Source: Pseudoxanthomonas sp. GM95
GTDB taxonomy: Bacteria > Pseudomonadota > Gammaproteobacteria > Xanthomonadales > Xanthomonadaceae
Reading direction: 5' to 3'
Length of the DNA: 64,000 nt
Assembly: GCF_900109775.1 (NCBI RefSeq)
Contig: NZ_FOAX01000003.1
Span: 620,001 to 684,000 of the forward strand
The translations under genes and the position numbers were made by a program. The notes beneath the pieces are model-generated. The model saw only the letters and a list, made by a program, of their open reading frames with translations, was not told the DNA's origin and searched no databases. Shown piece after piece: positions 9,154-18,338 of the stretch; position 1 is the stretch's first letter; every line of letters starts with the position of its first letter.

Positions 9154-9249
9154 GCGCGGAGGACTGTCGTGTCAAGGAAAGTTGACATCATCCTGCGCGT
9201 GATCAGCGCGCGCTGTCAAGCGTGCTTTACAAGCGCGATCCTGGAGCTC

Positions 9250-10002
9250 TCAGCGGCTGGAGATGTACTTCTCGCGCCGGATCTGGGCCGGGCCGAGGCC
9301 GGCGTTCTTCAAGGCCTCGAACGTGGCATCGACCATGTCCGGGTTGCCGCACAGGTAGGCGATTTCGCGGGCCGGGTCCGGTGCGATCTCGGGCAGCGCC
9401 TGCTGGACATAGCCGTGGCGCAGGTCCGGGTGGGCATCGTCGGGCAGGCCGCGCGACAGGCACGGCAGATAGCGAAAGCCCGGGTGCGCGTCGGCGAACG
9501 CACGAAATTCGTCGTGGTACAGCAGGTCACCCAGCGTGCGTGCGCCCTGCAGCAGCACCACTTCGACCGCGCGCGTATCGATCAGCGCGGCCAGCGCCGG
9601 CAGCATTGCGCGATACGGCGTGACGCCGGTGCCGGTGGCGACCAGCACGTAGCGCGCATTGGCATCGCTCGGCTGCAGGGTGAAGCGGCCGAACGGCCCG
9701 CTGGCCTGCACGGTATCGCCCATGTCCAGTGCTTCGAACAGCGCCGTCGCCGCGCCGCCCGGCACATAGCTCACCGCAATCTCCACCGTCGTCTCGGCCG
9801 GTGCATCCACCGCCTGCACGTTGGCAATCGAATAGCTGCGCCGCGTGGCGGTGCCATCGGCGTAGTCGAAATGGATCTGCAGGAACTGCCCGGCGATGAA
9901 GGCCAGCGGCTGGCCATCGTTGCGCTGGAAGACGTAATGGCCCACGGTCGGGGCGATCATGCGGCGTTCGACGAGCTGTAGCGGGAACTGGACGATGGCC
10001 AA
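9250..10002 (-). CDS. fpr: Ferredoxin-NADP(+) reductase
   Basis: An FAD/NAD(P) flavoprotein of about 250 aa that passes electrons between NADPH and ferredoxin or flavodoxin. The FAD motif RRSYS, the pyrophosphate-binding GTGVTPYRAML, and CGNPDMV near the C-terminus are characteristic. The first strand (AIVQFPLQLVERR) is present only if translation starts at the TTG at 10002; an ATG at 9960 would cut it off, and the frame is open to 10059. It is divergent from the yadGH-like operon across a short intergenic region. Start choice is uncertain; function is fairly secure. Confidence 0.85.
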   Translation of the reverse strand: MAIVQFPLQLVERRMIAPTVGHYVFQRNDGQPLAFIAGQFLQIHFDYADGTATRRSYSIANVQAVDAPAETTVEIAVSYVPGGAATALFEALDMGDTVQASGPFGRFTLQPSDANARYVLVATGTGVTPYRAMLPALAALIDTRAVEVVLLQGARTLGDLLYHDEFRAFADAHPGFRYLPCLSRGLPDDAHPDLRHGYVQQALPEIAPDPAREIAYLCGNPDMVDATFEALKNAGLGPAQIRREKYISSR

Positions 10003-10047
10003 GGGCGTAGAACGCTCTGATGCCCGAAGCGCGCAGGGCGGGGCGCC

Positions 10048-10068
10048 TATAATAGACAATCGCTTGTC
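10048..10068 (+). promoter_or_regulatory. Consensus -10 (TATAAT) next to a palindrome upstream of the ABC operon
   Basis: TATAAT at 10048-10053 is a perfect sigma70 -10 hexamer, 48 bases before the ABC ATPase start; no good -35 lies at the right distance. GACAA-TCGC-TTGTC (10055-10068) follows directly where transcription would begin, so a repressor could bind there. It also lies upstream of the divergent reductase. Confidence 0.4.
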
Positions 10069-10100
10069 ATGCGGGCCCCGGCGCCCGCGAAAGGCCCATC

Positions 10101-11072
10101 ATGACTTCTCTTTCCGCGGCGGCCGGCAACGTGCCGGCGCTGTCCATCGTTGACCTGAAGAAGCGCTACGACAACGGCGTCGAAGCGCTCAAGGGCGTCT
10201 CGCTGGATGTCGAACCCGGCGACTTCTTCGCCCTGCTCGGTCCCAACGGCGCCGGCAAGTCCACCACCATCGGCATCATTTCCTCGCTGGTGAACCTGAC
10301 CTCCGGCTCGGTCAAGGTGTTCGGCGTGGACATCGCCACCCATCGCGATGCGGCGATGCGCCTGATCGGCCTGGTGCCGCAGGAAATCAACTTCAACCTG
10401 TTCGAGAAGCCCTACGACATCCTGGTGAACTACGCCGGGTTCTACGGCACCCCGCGCGACGAGGCCGGCCCGCGCGCCGAGGAAGAACTCAAGCGCGCCC
10501 AGCTGTGGGACAAGGCCTTCATGATGAGCCGCACGCTGTCCGGCGGCATGAAGCGCCGGCTGATGATCGCCCGCGCCATGATGACCCGGCCGCGCCTGCT
10601 GATCCTGGACGAGCCCACCGCGGGCGTGGACATCGAGATCCGCCGCGGCATGTGGAAGACGCTCAAGGAGATCAACACCGCCGGCACCACGATCATCCTG
10701 ACCACGCACTACCTGGAAGAAGCCGAGAGCCTGTGTCGCAACCTGGCCATCATCAACCACGGCAGGATCGTGCAGCAGGGCCCGATGCGCGCGCTGCTGG
10801 CCCAGCTGGACGTGGAAGGCTTCCTGTTCGACATCGACGGTGAGCTGCCGGCCGAGCTGCCGGTGATCGAAGGCACCACGCTGATCGCCACCGATCCGCA
10901 CACGCTGGACCTGGACATGCCGCGGGCGATGGACCTCAACCGCGTGTTCGAGGCGCTGGCCGCTGCCGGCATCCGCGTGCGCTCGATGCGCACCAAGTCC
11001 AACCGGCTGGAGGAGCTGTTCGTGCGCATGATCGCCGCGCCCGCCGCCACGTCCACGGAGGCTTCCGCATGA
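10101..11072 (+). CDS. yadG: ABC exporter ATP-binding protein, YadG type
   Basis: A 323-aa ATPase with Walker A GPNGAGKST near residue 49, signature LSGGMKRRL, Walker B LLILDEPTAGVD and a switch His in TTHYLEEAE. A C-terminal extension of about 90 residues follows the core, as in the DrrA/YadG group. It overlaps the permease gene by ATGA. YadGH is a widespread ABC-2 exporter whose substrate is undefined. A perfect -10 lies upstream at 10048. Confidence 0.9.
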   Translation: MTSLSAAAGNVPALSIVDLKKRYDNGVEALKGVSLDVEPGDFFALLGPNGAGKSTTIGIISSLVNLTSGSVKVFGVDIATHRDAAMRLIGLVPQEINFNLFEKPYDILVNYAGFYGTPRDEAGPRAEEELKRAQLWDKAFMMSRTLSGGMKRRLMIARAMMTRPRLLILDEPTAGVDIEIRRGMWKTLKEINTAGTTIILTTHYLEEAESLCRNLAIINHGRIVQQGPMRALLAQLDVEGFLFDIDGELPAELPVIEGTTLIATDPHTLDLDMPRAMDLNRVFEALAAAGIRVRSMRTKSNRLEELFVRMIAAPAATSTEASA

Positions 11073-11872
11073 GCAACCCGACCCTGGTGCCGACCACCAG
11101 CAACACCCAGCGCAACCTCACCGCGCTGTGGACCATCGCCCGCCGCGAAGTGGCGCGCATCCTGCGGATCTGGGGCCAGACCCTGGTGCCGCCGGCGATC
11201 ACCATGACGCTCTACTTCCTGATCTTCGGCGGCCTGATCGGCTCCAAGGTCGGCGACATGGGTGGCTACAGCTACATGCAGTTCATCGTGCCGGGCTTGG
11301 TGATGATGAGCGTCATCCAGAACAGCTACGGCAACATCAGCTCGTCGTTCTTCGGCGCCAAGTTCGGCCGCCACGTGGAAGAGCTGCTGGTCAGCCCGAT
11401 GCCCAACTGGGTGATCCTGCTGGGTTACGTGGCCGGCGCGGTGCTGCGCGGCTTGATGGTGGGCGCGATCGTGCTGGTGATCGCGATGTTCTTCACCCCG
11501 GTGCGCGTGCCGCATCCGCTGGTGACGCTGACCACGGTGCTGCTGGGCGCGACGATCTTCTCGCTGGCCGGCTTCGTCAACGCGGCCTACGCACGCAAGT
11601 TCGACGACATCGCCATCGTGCCGACCTTCATCCTGACCCCGCTGACCTACCTGGGCGGCGTGTTCTATTCGGTCAAGCTGCTGCCGGGCTGGGCCGAGGC
11701 GGCTACCCACCTCAACCCGATCTTCTACATGGTCAACGCCTTCCGTTATGGCCTGCTGGGCAGCAGCGACGTGCCGCTGTGGATCGCCTACGCGTTGATG
11801 ATCGGCTTCGTGGTGGCGCTGGGCGCGCTGGGCCTGTGGCTGCTCAAGCGCGGCGTTGGTCTGCGCAGCTGA
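11069..11872 (+). CDS. yadH: ABC-2 exporter permease, YadH type
   Basis: A 267-aa inner-membrane permease with six hydrophobic segments. The N-terminal RREVARILRIWGQTLVPP, the segment around IFGGLIGSK and the C-terminal LNPIFYMVNAFRYG are characteristic of YadH/DrrB. Its ATG overlaps the ATPase stop, which indicates a coupled two-gene unit. It is followed after 25 bases by panE, which may be co-transcribed. Confidence 0.9.
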   Translation: MSNPTLVPTTSNTQRNLTALWTIARREVARILRIWGQTLVPPAITMTLYFLIFGGLIGSKVGDMGGYSYMQFIVPGLVMMSVIQNSYGNISSSFFGAKFGRHVEELLVSPMPNWVILLGYVAGAVLRGLMVGAIVLVIAMFFTPVRVPHPLVTLTTVLLGATIFSLAGFVNAAYARKFDDIAIVPTFILTPLTYLGGVFYSVKLLPGWAEAATHLNPIFYMVNAFRYGLLGSSDVPLWIAYALMIGFVVALGALGLWLLKRGVGLRS

Positions 11873-11897
11873 TCTTCCAAGAACGATAGGACTTTCG

Positions 11898-12836
11898 ATG
11901 CGGATCCTGGTGTTGGGTGCCGGTGGCACCGGTGGGTATTTCGGCGGGCGCCTGGCGCAGGCCGATGTGGATGTGACCTTCCTGGTGCGTGACGCGCGCG
12001 CGGCGCAGCTGCAGCGCGACGGGCTGGTGATCAAGAGCCCGCTGGGCGATGCGCAGTTCCCGGTCGCGCATGTCACGGCCGATGCGCTGCCGGCGCTGGC
12101 CGCAGCGCAGCCGTTCGACGTGGTGCTGCTGAGCTGCAAGGCCTACGACCTGGACAGCTCACTCGACGCGATCGCCCCGGCCGTCGGCGCTAACACGACG
12201 GTCTTCCCGATCCTCAACGGCCTGCAGCATTACGCGGCGCTGGATGCGCACTTCGGCGCGGCCAACGTGCTGGGCGGGCTGTGCTTCATCAGTGCGATGA
12301 AGGGCGAGGGCGGCGAAGTGCTGCACTTGGGCAAGGCCGCGTCGATCACCTTCGGCGAGCGACGCGGCGAGGCCGATAGCCCGCGCACGCTGGCGTTGGC
12401 GGCGCTGTTCCAGCAGGCCGGCGTGCAGTTCGAGCACGCGCGCGACATCGCCCTGGCGCAGTGGAGCAAGTACAGCTTCCTCACCGCGCTGGCGGCGGCC
12501 ACCTGCCTGATGCGCGGCAGCGTCGGCGCGATCGTCGCGGCCGAAGGCGGGCGTGATTTCATGATCGCCCTGTACCGCGAGTGCGTGGAGGTGGCCAAGG
12601 CCAGCGGCGTGGCCGTCCCTGAAACGGCGCAGGTCACCATGCTCGAACACCTCACCCGTCCCGGCTCGGACCTCACCGCCTCGATGCTGCGCGACCTGCA
12701 GTCGGGCCAGCGCGTGGAAGCCGCGCACATCGTCGGCGACATGGTTCATCGCGCGGCCCACGCCGGCCTGCGTGCGCCGCGCCTGGAGACGGCCTGGATC
12801 CATCTGCAGGTGTTCGAGGCCAACTCCGCCGGTTGA
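11898..12836 (+). CDS. panE: 2-dehydropantoate 2-reductase
   Basis: Reduces ketopantoate to pantoate with NADPH in pantothenate/CoA synthesis. A 312-aa protein; the Rossmann motif GAGGTGGYFGG is at residues 7-17, followed by LSCKAYDL, NGLQHYAAL, and a helical C-terminal domain with KYSFLTALAAATCL, which holds the conserved lysine of the family. The start at 11898 places the glycine motif at the right distance; the open frame before it is longer. Some ApbA/PanE paralogs act on other 2-oxo acids, so substrate is inferred. Confidence 0.88.
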   Translation: MRILVLGAGGTGGYFGGRLAQADVDVTFLVRDARAAQLQRDGLVIKSPLGDAQFPVAHVTADALPALAAAQPFDVVLLSCKAYDLDSSLDAIAPAVGANTTVFPILNGLQHYAALDAHFGAANVLGGLCFISAMKGEGGEVLHLGKAASITFGERRGEADSPRTLALAALFQQAGVQFEHARDIALAQWSKYSFLTALAAATCLMRGSVGAIVAAEGGRDFMIALYRECVEVAKASGVAVPETAQVTMLEHLTRPGSDLTASMLRDLQSGQRVEAAHIVGDMVHRAAHAGLRAPRLETAWIHLQVFEANSAG

Positions 12837-12901
12837 GCCTTCGCGCGGACGCGACGCCGCCCTGCCCATGCTCCGACGCCAAGACTGCGCGGAGCACGGC
12901 A

Positions 12902-13411
12902 ATGAAGGCGTTCGAGAAGGTGTTCCTGGTCGGCCACATCGTGGTGATCTTGCTGTTCGTCCTGTGCGGCGCGGGCCTGATGTGGATGGCCGGCAGCGAA
13001 CTGCTGCATGCCTTCCAACAGGAAGCGCAGGACACCCGCGCCCGCTTCAACCTGGTGCTGGAGTGCATCGGCCTGCTGACCATCGCGCTGGTGTCGATGG
13101 AGCTGGGCCAGACGATCTTCGAGGAAGAGGTGATGCGCGACGTCAAGGTCAGCGGGCCCACGCGCGTGCGCCGCTACCTGTCGCGCTTCATGGTGGTCAT
13201 CGTGATCGCGCTGTCGATCGAAACCCTGGTGATGACCTTCGAGCTGGTCCACGAAGACCCGACCAAGCTGCCCTACGCCGGCGCCGCCGGCCTGACCGCC
13301 GCGGTGCTGCTGATCGCCTGGGGCGTGTTCGTCAAACTCAACCGTGCCGCCGAGGAGCTGGAACCCGAGGCGATGGAAGACGCCAAGCAGGAAGACGACA
13401 AGGTCGATTGA
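12902..13411 (+). CDS. Four-helix inner-membrane protein of unknown function
   Basis: A 169-aa protein with four predicted membrane segments (about 9-32, 54-72, 98-120, 128-151) and a very acidic tail (EELEPEAMEDAKQEDDKVD). The start at 12902 is chosen for an upstream GGAG; the frame is open from 12833. The loop IFEEEVMRDVKVSGPTRVRR between helices 2 and 3 looks like an amphipathic linker. No family or motif was recognised. Confidence 0.65.
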   Translation: MKAFEKVFLVGHIVVILLFVLCGAGLMWMAGSELLHAFQQEAQDTRARFNLVLECIGLLTIALVSMELGQTIFEEEVMRDVKVSGPTRVRRYLSRFMVVIVIALSIETLVMTFELVHEDPTKLPYAGAAGLTAAVLLIAWGVFVKLNRAAEELEPEAMEDAKQEDDKVD

Positions 13412-13431
13412 CCTTGCCGAGCTGGCCAGAC

Positions 13432-14223
13432 CTACGCCGGTAGCTTGAAGAACGCGCGCGCGGTGGCGGTGGTGGCCTGGGCGGTCACCGCCAGCGCTTC
13501 GTTGCGATCGCGCGCCACTTCCTCGGCGATATGCGACAGGAACGCCGGCTCGTTGCGGCGGTCCTTGGGCATCGGCTTAAGCGTGCGCGGCAGCAGGTAG
13601 GGCGCATCGGTTTCGATCATCAGCCGGTGGGCTGGGATGTGCGGCACCAGTTCGCGCAGGTGCGCGCCACGGCGTTCGTCGCACAGCCAGCCGGTGATGC
13701 CGATGTGCCAGTCCTGGTCCAGGTAATCGAACAGCTCCTCGCGCGTGCCGGTGAAGCAGTGCACCACCGCCGCCGGCAGCTGGCCGTCGAACTGCTTCAT
13801 CACCGCCATGAAGTCCGCATGCGCGTCGCGCTGGTGCAGGAACAGCGGCTTGCCGGTATCGACCGCGGTCTGCAGCTGGCGTTCGAACGCCTTGCGCTGG
13901 GCCGGACGCGGCGAGAAGTCGCGGTTGTAATCCAGACCGCATTCGCCGACGGCCACCACCTCCGGTTGCGCCAACAACGCGCGCATTTCGGCATCGCATT
14001 CGTCGGTGTATTCGGTGGCGTGGTGCGGGTGCACGCCGGCGGTGGCAAACAGGAACCCCGGATGCGCGCGCGCCAGCTCCAGCGCCTTGGGCGAGTGCTC
14101 GCGACTGGCGCCGGTGATCACCAGCTGGCCCACGCCTGCCGCGCGCGCGCGCTGCAGCACCGCGTCACGGTCGCGGTCGAAGGAATCGTGGGTGAGGTTG
14201 GCGCCGATATCGATGAGCTGCAT
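13432..14223 (-). CDS. tatD: TatD family 3'-5' metal-dependent DNase
   Basis: A 263-aa TIM-barrel nuclease involved in DNA repair and quality control. The opening LIDIGANLTHDSFDRDRD matches TatD proper more than YcfH. Metal-site motifs are visible in order: HPHH, GECGLDYNRDFS, HQRDAH, HCFTG and ETDAPYLLP. The start at 14223 gives the canonical N-terminus; open frame runs upstream to 14340 without family similarity. It is divergent from hrpB, with only 70 bases between the start codons. Confidence 0.95.
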   Translation of the reverse strand: MQLIDIGANLTHDSFDRDRDAVLQRARAAGVGQLVITGASREHSPKALELARAHPGFLFATAGVHPHHATEYTDECDAEMRALLAQPEVVAVGECGLDYNRDFSPRPAQRKAFERQLQTAVDTGKPLFLHQRDAHADFMAVMKQFDGQLPAAVVHCFTGTREELFDYLDQDWHIGITGWLCDERRGAHLRELVPHIPAHRLMIETDAPYLLPRTLKPMPKDRRNEPAFLSHIAEEVARDRNEALAVTAQATTATARAFFKLPA

Positions 14224-14293
14224 GGACCGTGGGGCATTGCGTGGGGCCTTACATTGTAGGGCGCGCCCGCCATGCGCCTTATCCTTGTGCGCA

Positions 14294-16798
14294 ATGTCCG
14301 CGCCGAACTTCCCCATTTCCCCGCTCCTGCCGCAGATCACCGCGTCGCTTGCTGCTCATCCGCGCCTGGTGCTGGAAGCGCCGCCCGGCGCCGGCAAGAC
14401 CACCCAGGTGCCGCTGGCGCTGCTGGATGCGCCGTGGCTGGCGGGCCGCAAGCTCGTGATGCTGGAACCGCGTCGCGTCGCCGCGCGCGCCGCCGCCGGG
14501 TTCATGGCCAAGCAGCTGGGCGAACCGGTCGGCGAGACCGTCGGCTACCGCATCCGCTTCGACAACAAGACCAGCGCGCGCACCCGGATTGAGGTGGTCA
14601 CCGAAGGCATCCTCACCCGGATGCTGCAGGACGATCCGCTGCTGGAAGACGTCGGCGCGCTGCTGTTCGACGAGTTCCACGAACGCCACCTGGCCGGCGA
14701 TCTCGGCCTGGCCCTGGCGCTGGACGTGCAGGGCGCATTGCGCGAGGACCTGCGCATTGTGGTGATGTCGGCCACGCTCGATGGCGCGCGCCTGTCGCAG
14801 TGGCTGGACGCGCCGCGCCTGAGCAGCGAGGGCCGCAGCTATCCGGTCGAGGTGTCGCATTTCCCTGCGCGCCGCGACGAAGCGCTGGAGCCGCAGACGC
14901 GCCGTGCCGTGGAAGCGGCTTTGGCCGCGCATCCAGGCGATGTGCTGGTGTTCCTGCCCGGCCAGCGCGAGATTGCGCGCGTGGATGCGGCTCTGCGCGA
15001 CAGTCCCGCGCTAGCTGAGGTCAGCGTGCTGGCCTTGCACGGCGAGCTGCCGGTCGAACAGCAGTCGGCCGTGCTGCAGCCCGATCCCGACGGCCGCCGC
15101 CGCGTGGTGCTGGCCACCAACGTGGCCGAGTCGTCGGTGACCTTGCCCGGCGTGCGCGTGGTGATCGACAGCGGCCTGGCGCGCGAGCCGCGCTTCGATC
15201 CCAACAGCGGGTTCTCGCGGCTGGACGTGGTGCACATCGCCCAGGCCTCGGCCGACCAGCGCGCCGGTCGTGCCGGTCGTGTGAACGAAGGCGTGGCGTG
15301 GCGACTGTGGCCGGCCTCGCAGCGTCTGGAACCGCAACGCCGGCCGGAGATCGCCCAGGTCGAACTGGCCGGCCTCGCGCTGGAACTGGCGGCTTGGGGC
15401 AGCGACGACCTGCGTTTCGTCGACACCCCGCCGCCCGGCCCCTTGGCTGCCGCGCGCGATCTGCTGCAGCGGCTGGGCGCGCTGGACCAGCACCAGGCGA
15501 TCACCCCGCTGGGCAAGCAGCTGCTGAAGCTGGGCACGCATCCACGCCTGGCCGCAATGCTGCTCACCGCCGACGCGGGGGCGATGCGCGCGCTGGCCTG
15601 CGATGTCGCCGCGCTGGTGGAGGCGCGCGATCCGCTACGCGGCGGTGGCGATGCGCTGGCCGCCCGCTGGCGTGCGCTGGCCGCGTTCCGACACGGCCGG
15701 GCACCGGCCGATGCGCATCGTTCCGCCTTGGCCGCGATCGATGCGGCGGCCAAGCAGTGGCGCCGTCGCCTGCGCGAGGACGCCATGCCACCGCGCGAGA
15801 TCGAGGCGCATGCGCTGGGCGACCTGCTCGCGCTCGCCTTCCCCGATCGCATCGGCTATCGCCACGCCACCGATCCGCTGCGCTATGCGCTGGCCAATGG
15901 CCGCACCGCGCGGCTGTTCGACGACAGCGCGCTGCGCGGCGAGCCGTGGATCGTGGCCAGCGAGCTGCGTTTCGAGTCGCGCGATGGGCTGATCCTGCGC
16001 GGCGCGCCGGTGGACGAAGGCTTCCTGCGCGCGCGCTTCGCCTCGCACTTTTCCACCGGTGATCACGTGCGCTGGGATGGCGAACGGCGTGCGCTGGTGG
16101 CGCAGCGCGAGTCGCGTTTCGACGCGATCGTGTTGGACGCACGTCCGGCCGGGAAGATCGATCCGCAGCACGCCGCCGCCGCGCTCACCGACGCGGTGCG
16201 CGACCTCGGCTTGGACGCACTGCCCTGGACCGACAATCTGCAGCAGTGGCGCGCCCGCGTGCGCAACCTGCGCGCGTGGATGCCCGAACTCGACCTGCCC
16301 GACCTGTCCGATGACGCGCTGCTGGCGACGCTGGCGACCTGGCTCAAGCCCGCCTTCGCCGGCAAGACCCGGCTGGACGCATTGGACGAACAGGACCTGG
16401 GCGAAGCACTCAAGTCCTCGACCGACTGGTCCACCCGCCAGCGCATCGACACGTTGGCGCCCACGCGCATCACCGTGCCCTCGGGCATGGAGCGACGCAT
16501 CGATTACGGCGTGGAGCACGATGGCAGTCCGCGCGCGCCAGTGCTGGCGGTGAAGCTGCAGGAGCTGTTCGGCCTGGCCGACACGCCACGCATCGCCGAT
16601 GGCCGCATCGCATTGACCCTGCACCTGCTTTCGCCCGGCGGCAAACCGCTGCAGGTTACCCAGGACCTGCGCAGCTTCTGGGCCAATACCTATGCCGAGG
16701 TGCGCAAGGAGATGAAGGGGCGCTACCCGCGCCATCCCTGGCCCGAAGACCCGTGGACCGTTGCCGCGACCCATCGCGCCAAACCGCGCGGCACCTGA
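14294..16798 (+). CDS. hrpB: ATP-dependent RNA helicase HrpB
   Basis: An 834-aa DEAH/DExH-box helicase (not the type III secretion HrpB). Motif I GAGKTT near residue 36, DEFHER (motif II), SATLDG (motif III), and motif VI QRAGRAGR are intact, followed by the HA2-like region and the HrpB-specific C-terminal domain ending in KGRYPRHPWPEDP. The ATG at 14294 gives an N-terminus starting at the PISPLLPQI helix, as in E. coli HrpB. Open sequence further upstream (from 14006) is antisense to tatD and rejected. The RNA substrate is unknown. Confidence 0.95.
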   Translation: MSAPNFPISPLLPQITASLAAHPRLVLEAPPGAGKTTQVPLALLDAPWLAGRKLVMLEPRRVAARAAAGFMAKQLGEPVGETVGYRIRFDNKTSARTRIEVVTEGILTRMLQDDPLLEDVGALLFDEFHERHLAGDLGLALALDVQGALREDLRIVVMSATLDGARLSQWLDAPRLSSEGRSYPVEVSHFPARRDEALEPQTRRAVEAALAAHPGDVLVFLPGQREIARVDAALRDSPALAEVSVLALHGELPVEQQSAVLQPDPDGRRRVVLATNVAESSVTLPGVRVVIDSGLAREPRFDPNSGFSRLDVVHIAQASADQRAGRAGRVNEGVAWRLWPASQRLEPQRRPEIAQVELAGLALELAAWGSDDLRFVDTPPPGPLAAARDLLQRLGALDQHQAITPLGKQLLKLGTHPRLAAMLLTADAGAMRALACDVAALVEARDPLRGGGDALAARWRALAAFRHGRAPADAHRSALAAIDAAAKQWRRRLREDAMPPREIEAHALGDLLALAFPDRIGYRHATDPLRYALANGRTARLFDDSALRGEPWIVASELRFESRDGLILRGAPVDEGFLRARFASHFSTGDHVRWDGERRALVAQRESRFDAIVLDARPAGKIDPQHAAAALTDAVRDLGLDALPWTDNLQQWRARVRNLRAWMPELDLPDLSDDALLATLATWLKPAFAGKTRLDALDEQDLGEALKSSTDWSTRQRIDTLAPTRITVPSGMERRIDYGVEHDGSPRAPVLAVKLQELFGLADTPRIADGRIALTLHLLSPGGKPLQVTQDLRSFWANTYAEVRKEMKGRYPRHPWPEDPWTVAATHRAKPRGT

Positions 16799-16818
16799 TG
16801 CATCAGTAGGACTCGCGT

Positions 16819-16892
16819 TTGTGGGCGCCGCTTCAGCGGCGAAGAGGCACTACTGGGAAAGCGCCATCGCCACGAAGCAGCGCCTACCCGGG
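16819..16892. repeat. GTGGGAGC-type interspersed palindrome (diverged)
   Basis: TTGTGGGCGCCGCTTCAGCGG starts the element (16820), with a degraded partner half (CGCCATCGCCACGAAGCAGCGCC) around 16861-16884. It fills most of the gap between hrpB and the next gene; the rest of 16799-16997 shows nothing recognisable. Confidence 0.55.
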
Positions 16893-16997
16893 TGTCCCGT
16901 GTTCAGCCTGCGGACGGCCTCACGCCGCTGCGCACACACGCCGTCTACATGCCTGCCGGGAGACTGGCCCTCTTTCATCGGCCACGGGGTCTTTCCA

Positions 16998-17417
16998 ATG
17001 AGCAAGTTCACTGACATCAGCGATCGCGCGCTGGAAACCGCCCTGGACCTGGTCCACCAGGCGGGCGACGGCCTGCGCAGCGCAGGCAGCAGCGTGCGTG
17101 ATCTGGTGCCTTCGCGCCGGTCCAAGGCCAGCCAGCTGATCAAGAACAGCGCCGCGCTCGGCGCCGTGCGCACTGGCGGCAAGGCCACCGCGACGTTCGT
17201 CAAGCGCAACCCGATCGCCGTCGGCGCCGCGGCCGCCGTCGGCGTGGGCCTGATTGGCTACGCGGTGTTCCGCAAGTACAAGCAGAAGCAGGCCAGCGCC
17301 GCGATCGACAGCAGCGCGCGCAGGCTGGAACCGGCCACCACGCGTGGCAACGCGGGCGTGCGCTCGCGTGCCGGTCGCCACAGCCGCGTCGCCCCCAAGA
17401 CACCCAGCGAAAGCTGA
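16998..17417 (+). CDS. Small protein with one membrane segment, unknown function
   Basis: A 139-aa protein with a helical N-terminal half (LETALDLVHQAGDGLRSAG), one Ala/Gly-rich membrane segment near residues 74-91 (NPIAVGAAAAVGVGLIGYAV) and a basic Arg/Ser-rich tail. The layout resembles DUF883/YqjD-type ribosome- or membrane-associated proteins, but similarity is too weak to assign. ATG at 16998 is preceded only by a pyrimidine-rich CTTTCC, so the ribosome site is weak. Confidence 0.6.
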   Translation: MSKFTDISDRALETALDLVHQAGDGLRSAGSSVRDLVPSRRSKASQLIKNSAALGAVRTGGKATATFVKRNPIAVGAAAAVGVGLIGYAVFRKYKQKQASAAIDSSARRLEPATTRGNAGVRSRAGRHSRVAPKTPSES

Positions 17418-17497
17418 GTTTCCAACGCTGAGTCCTCGGCCTTCGCACGGATGCCACCGCAGCCGTGCGGCGGTCGAGCCAGCCTCTGGTTGAAGCC

Positions 17498-17520
17498 AAC
17501 GCCCGGTCCTGCCGGGCGTT
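17498..17520. terminator. Inverted repeat downstream of the small membrane protein gene
   Basis: AACGCCCGG (17498-17506) and CCGGGCGTT (17512-17520) form a 9-bp perfect stem with a 5-base loop. There is no T run after it, so it is a weak terminator or a structural element between convergent genes. Confidence 0.4.
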
Positions 17521-17562
17521 GCGCTGTCTGGCGCAGGCGATGTGCTTCTCAGACGACGTGCT

Positions 17563-18174
17563 TCAAGGCGACTGGATGCGCCACTGGCCGGGCTGCAGGC
17601 CATCCAGCGCAACCGCGCCCATCGATGCACGCACCAGGCGCAGCGTCGGCAGGCCGACGGCCGCGGTCATGCGCCGCACCTGCCGGTTGCGGCCCTCGCG
17701 CAGGGTCATTTCCAGCCAGGCATCGGGCACGGTCTTGCGCACCCGCACCGGCGGATCGCGCAGCCATAGCGACGGCGGGTCCTCCAGCAGGCGCGCGCGC
17801 GCGGGCAGGGTGGGGCCATCGTTCAAGGTCACGCCATCGCATAGCGCACGCAGTTGCTCGGGCTGCGGCGTGCCTTCGACCTGGACCAGATAGGTCTTGT
17901 CCTGCTTGTGGCGCGGATCTGTGAGCCGGTGCGCCAGCGCGCCGTCATCGGTGAGCAACAGCAGGCCCTCACTGTCGTAGTCCAAGCGACCGGCCGCATA
18001 CACGTCCTTGGGCAAGCCGAACGCGGCCAGCGTGCGTCGCGGCGTCGCGCTGCGATCGGTGAACTGGCACAGCACGTTGAACGGTTTGTTGAAGGCAATC
18101 AGCACGGCGTTGACGGTGACGACAGTCGGGACAGGGATGGCCCGCACATTATCGGCCAAGCGCCCGCGCGTCAT
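17563..18174 (-). CDS. rluE: 23S rRNA pseudouridine synthase, RluE type
   Basis: The RsuA/RluE family isomerises U2457 of 23S rRNA in E. coli. [11 protein letters not shown] opens the catalytic domain; [18 protein letters not shown] carries the catalytic Asp; TYLVQVEG and [11 protein letters not shown] are further hallmarks. No S4 domain is present, which fits RluE. The ATG at 18174 gives 203 aa with about 25 poorly conserved leading residues; a GTG at 18105 (MLIAFNKPF) would give a more E. coli-like N-terminus. Neither has a clear ribosome site. The longer open frame to 18360 is rejected. Confidence 0.88.
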   Translation of the reverse strand: MTRGRLADNVRAIPVPTVVTVNAVLIAFNKPFNVLCQFTDRSATPRRTLAAFGLPKDVYAAGRLDYDSEGLLLLTDDGALAHRLTDPRHKQDKTYLVQVEGTPQPEQLRALCDGVTLNDGPTLPARARLLEDPPSLWLRDPPVRVRKTVPDAWLEMTLREGRNRQVRRMTAAVGLPTLRLVRASMGAVALDGLQPGQWRIQSP

Positions 18175-18338
18175 CGCGATGGCACGCTGCGCACAACGCG
18201 CAGGATGCACGCGGTGGCATTTGACGCATCGCCAGCGGCCGCCTAACGTGCGCCATTCAGCCGGGCCGAGATACGGTCCATGCCGGCCCGCAACGTGGGC
18301 AAGCGCAACGCGCGATTCCATGGATTCTGGAGAAGCCG

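Noticed and set aside
10055..10068. GACAA-TCGC-TTGTC palindrome as a defined repressor site
   Set aside because: The arms are only five bases and no matching regulator is adjacent; kept only as part of a candidate promoter.
14294..16798. HrpB as evidence of a type III secretion hrp cluster
   Set aside because: The protein is the DEAH RNA helicase HrpB; the shared name is a coincidence and no other hrp gene is present.
17498..17520. Strong intrinsic terminator after the gene ending at 17417
   Set aside because: The 9-bp stem is good but no T run follows on either strand, so it is listed only at low confidence.
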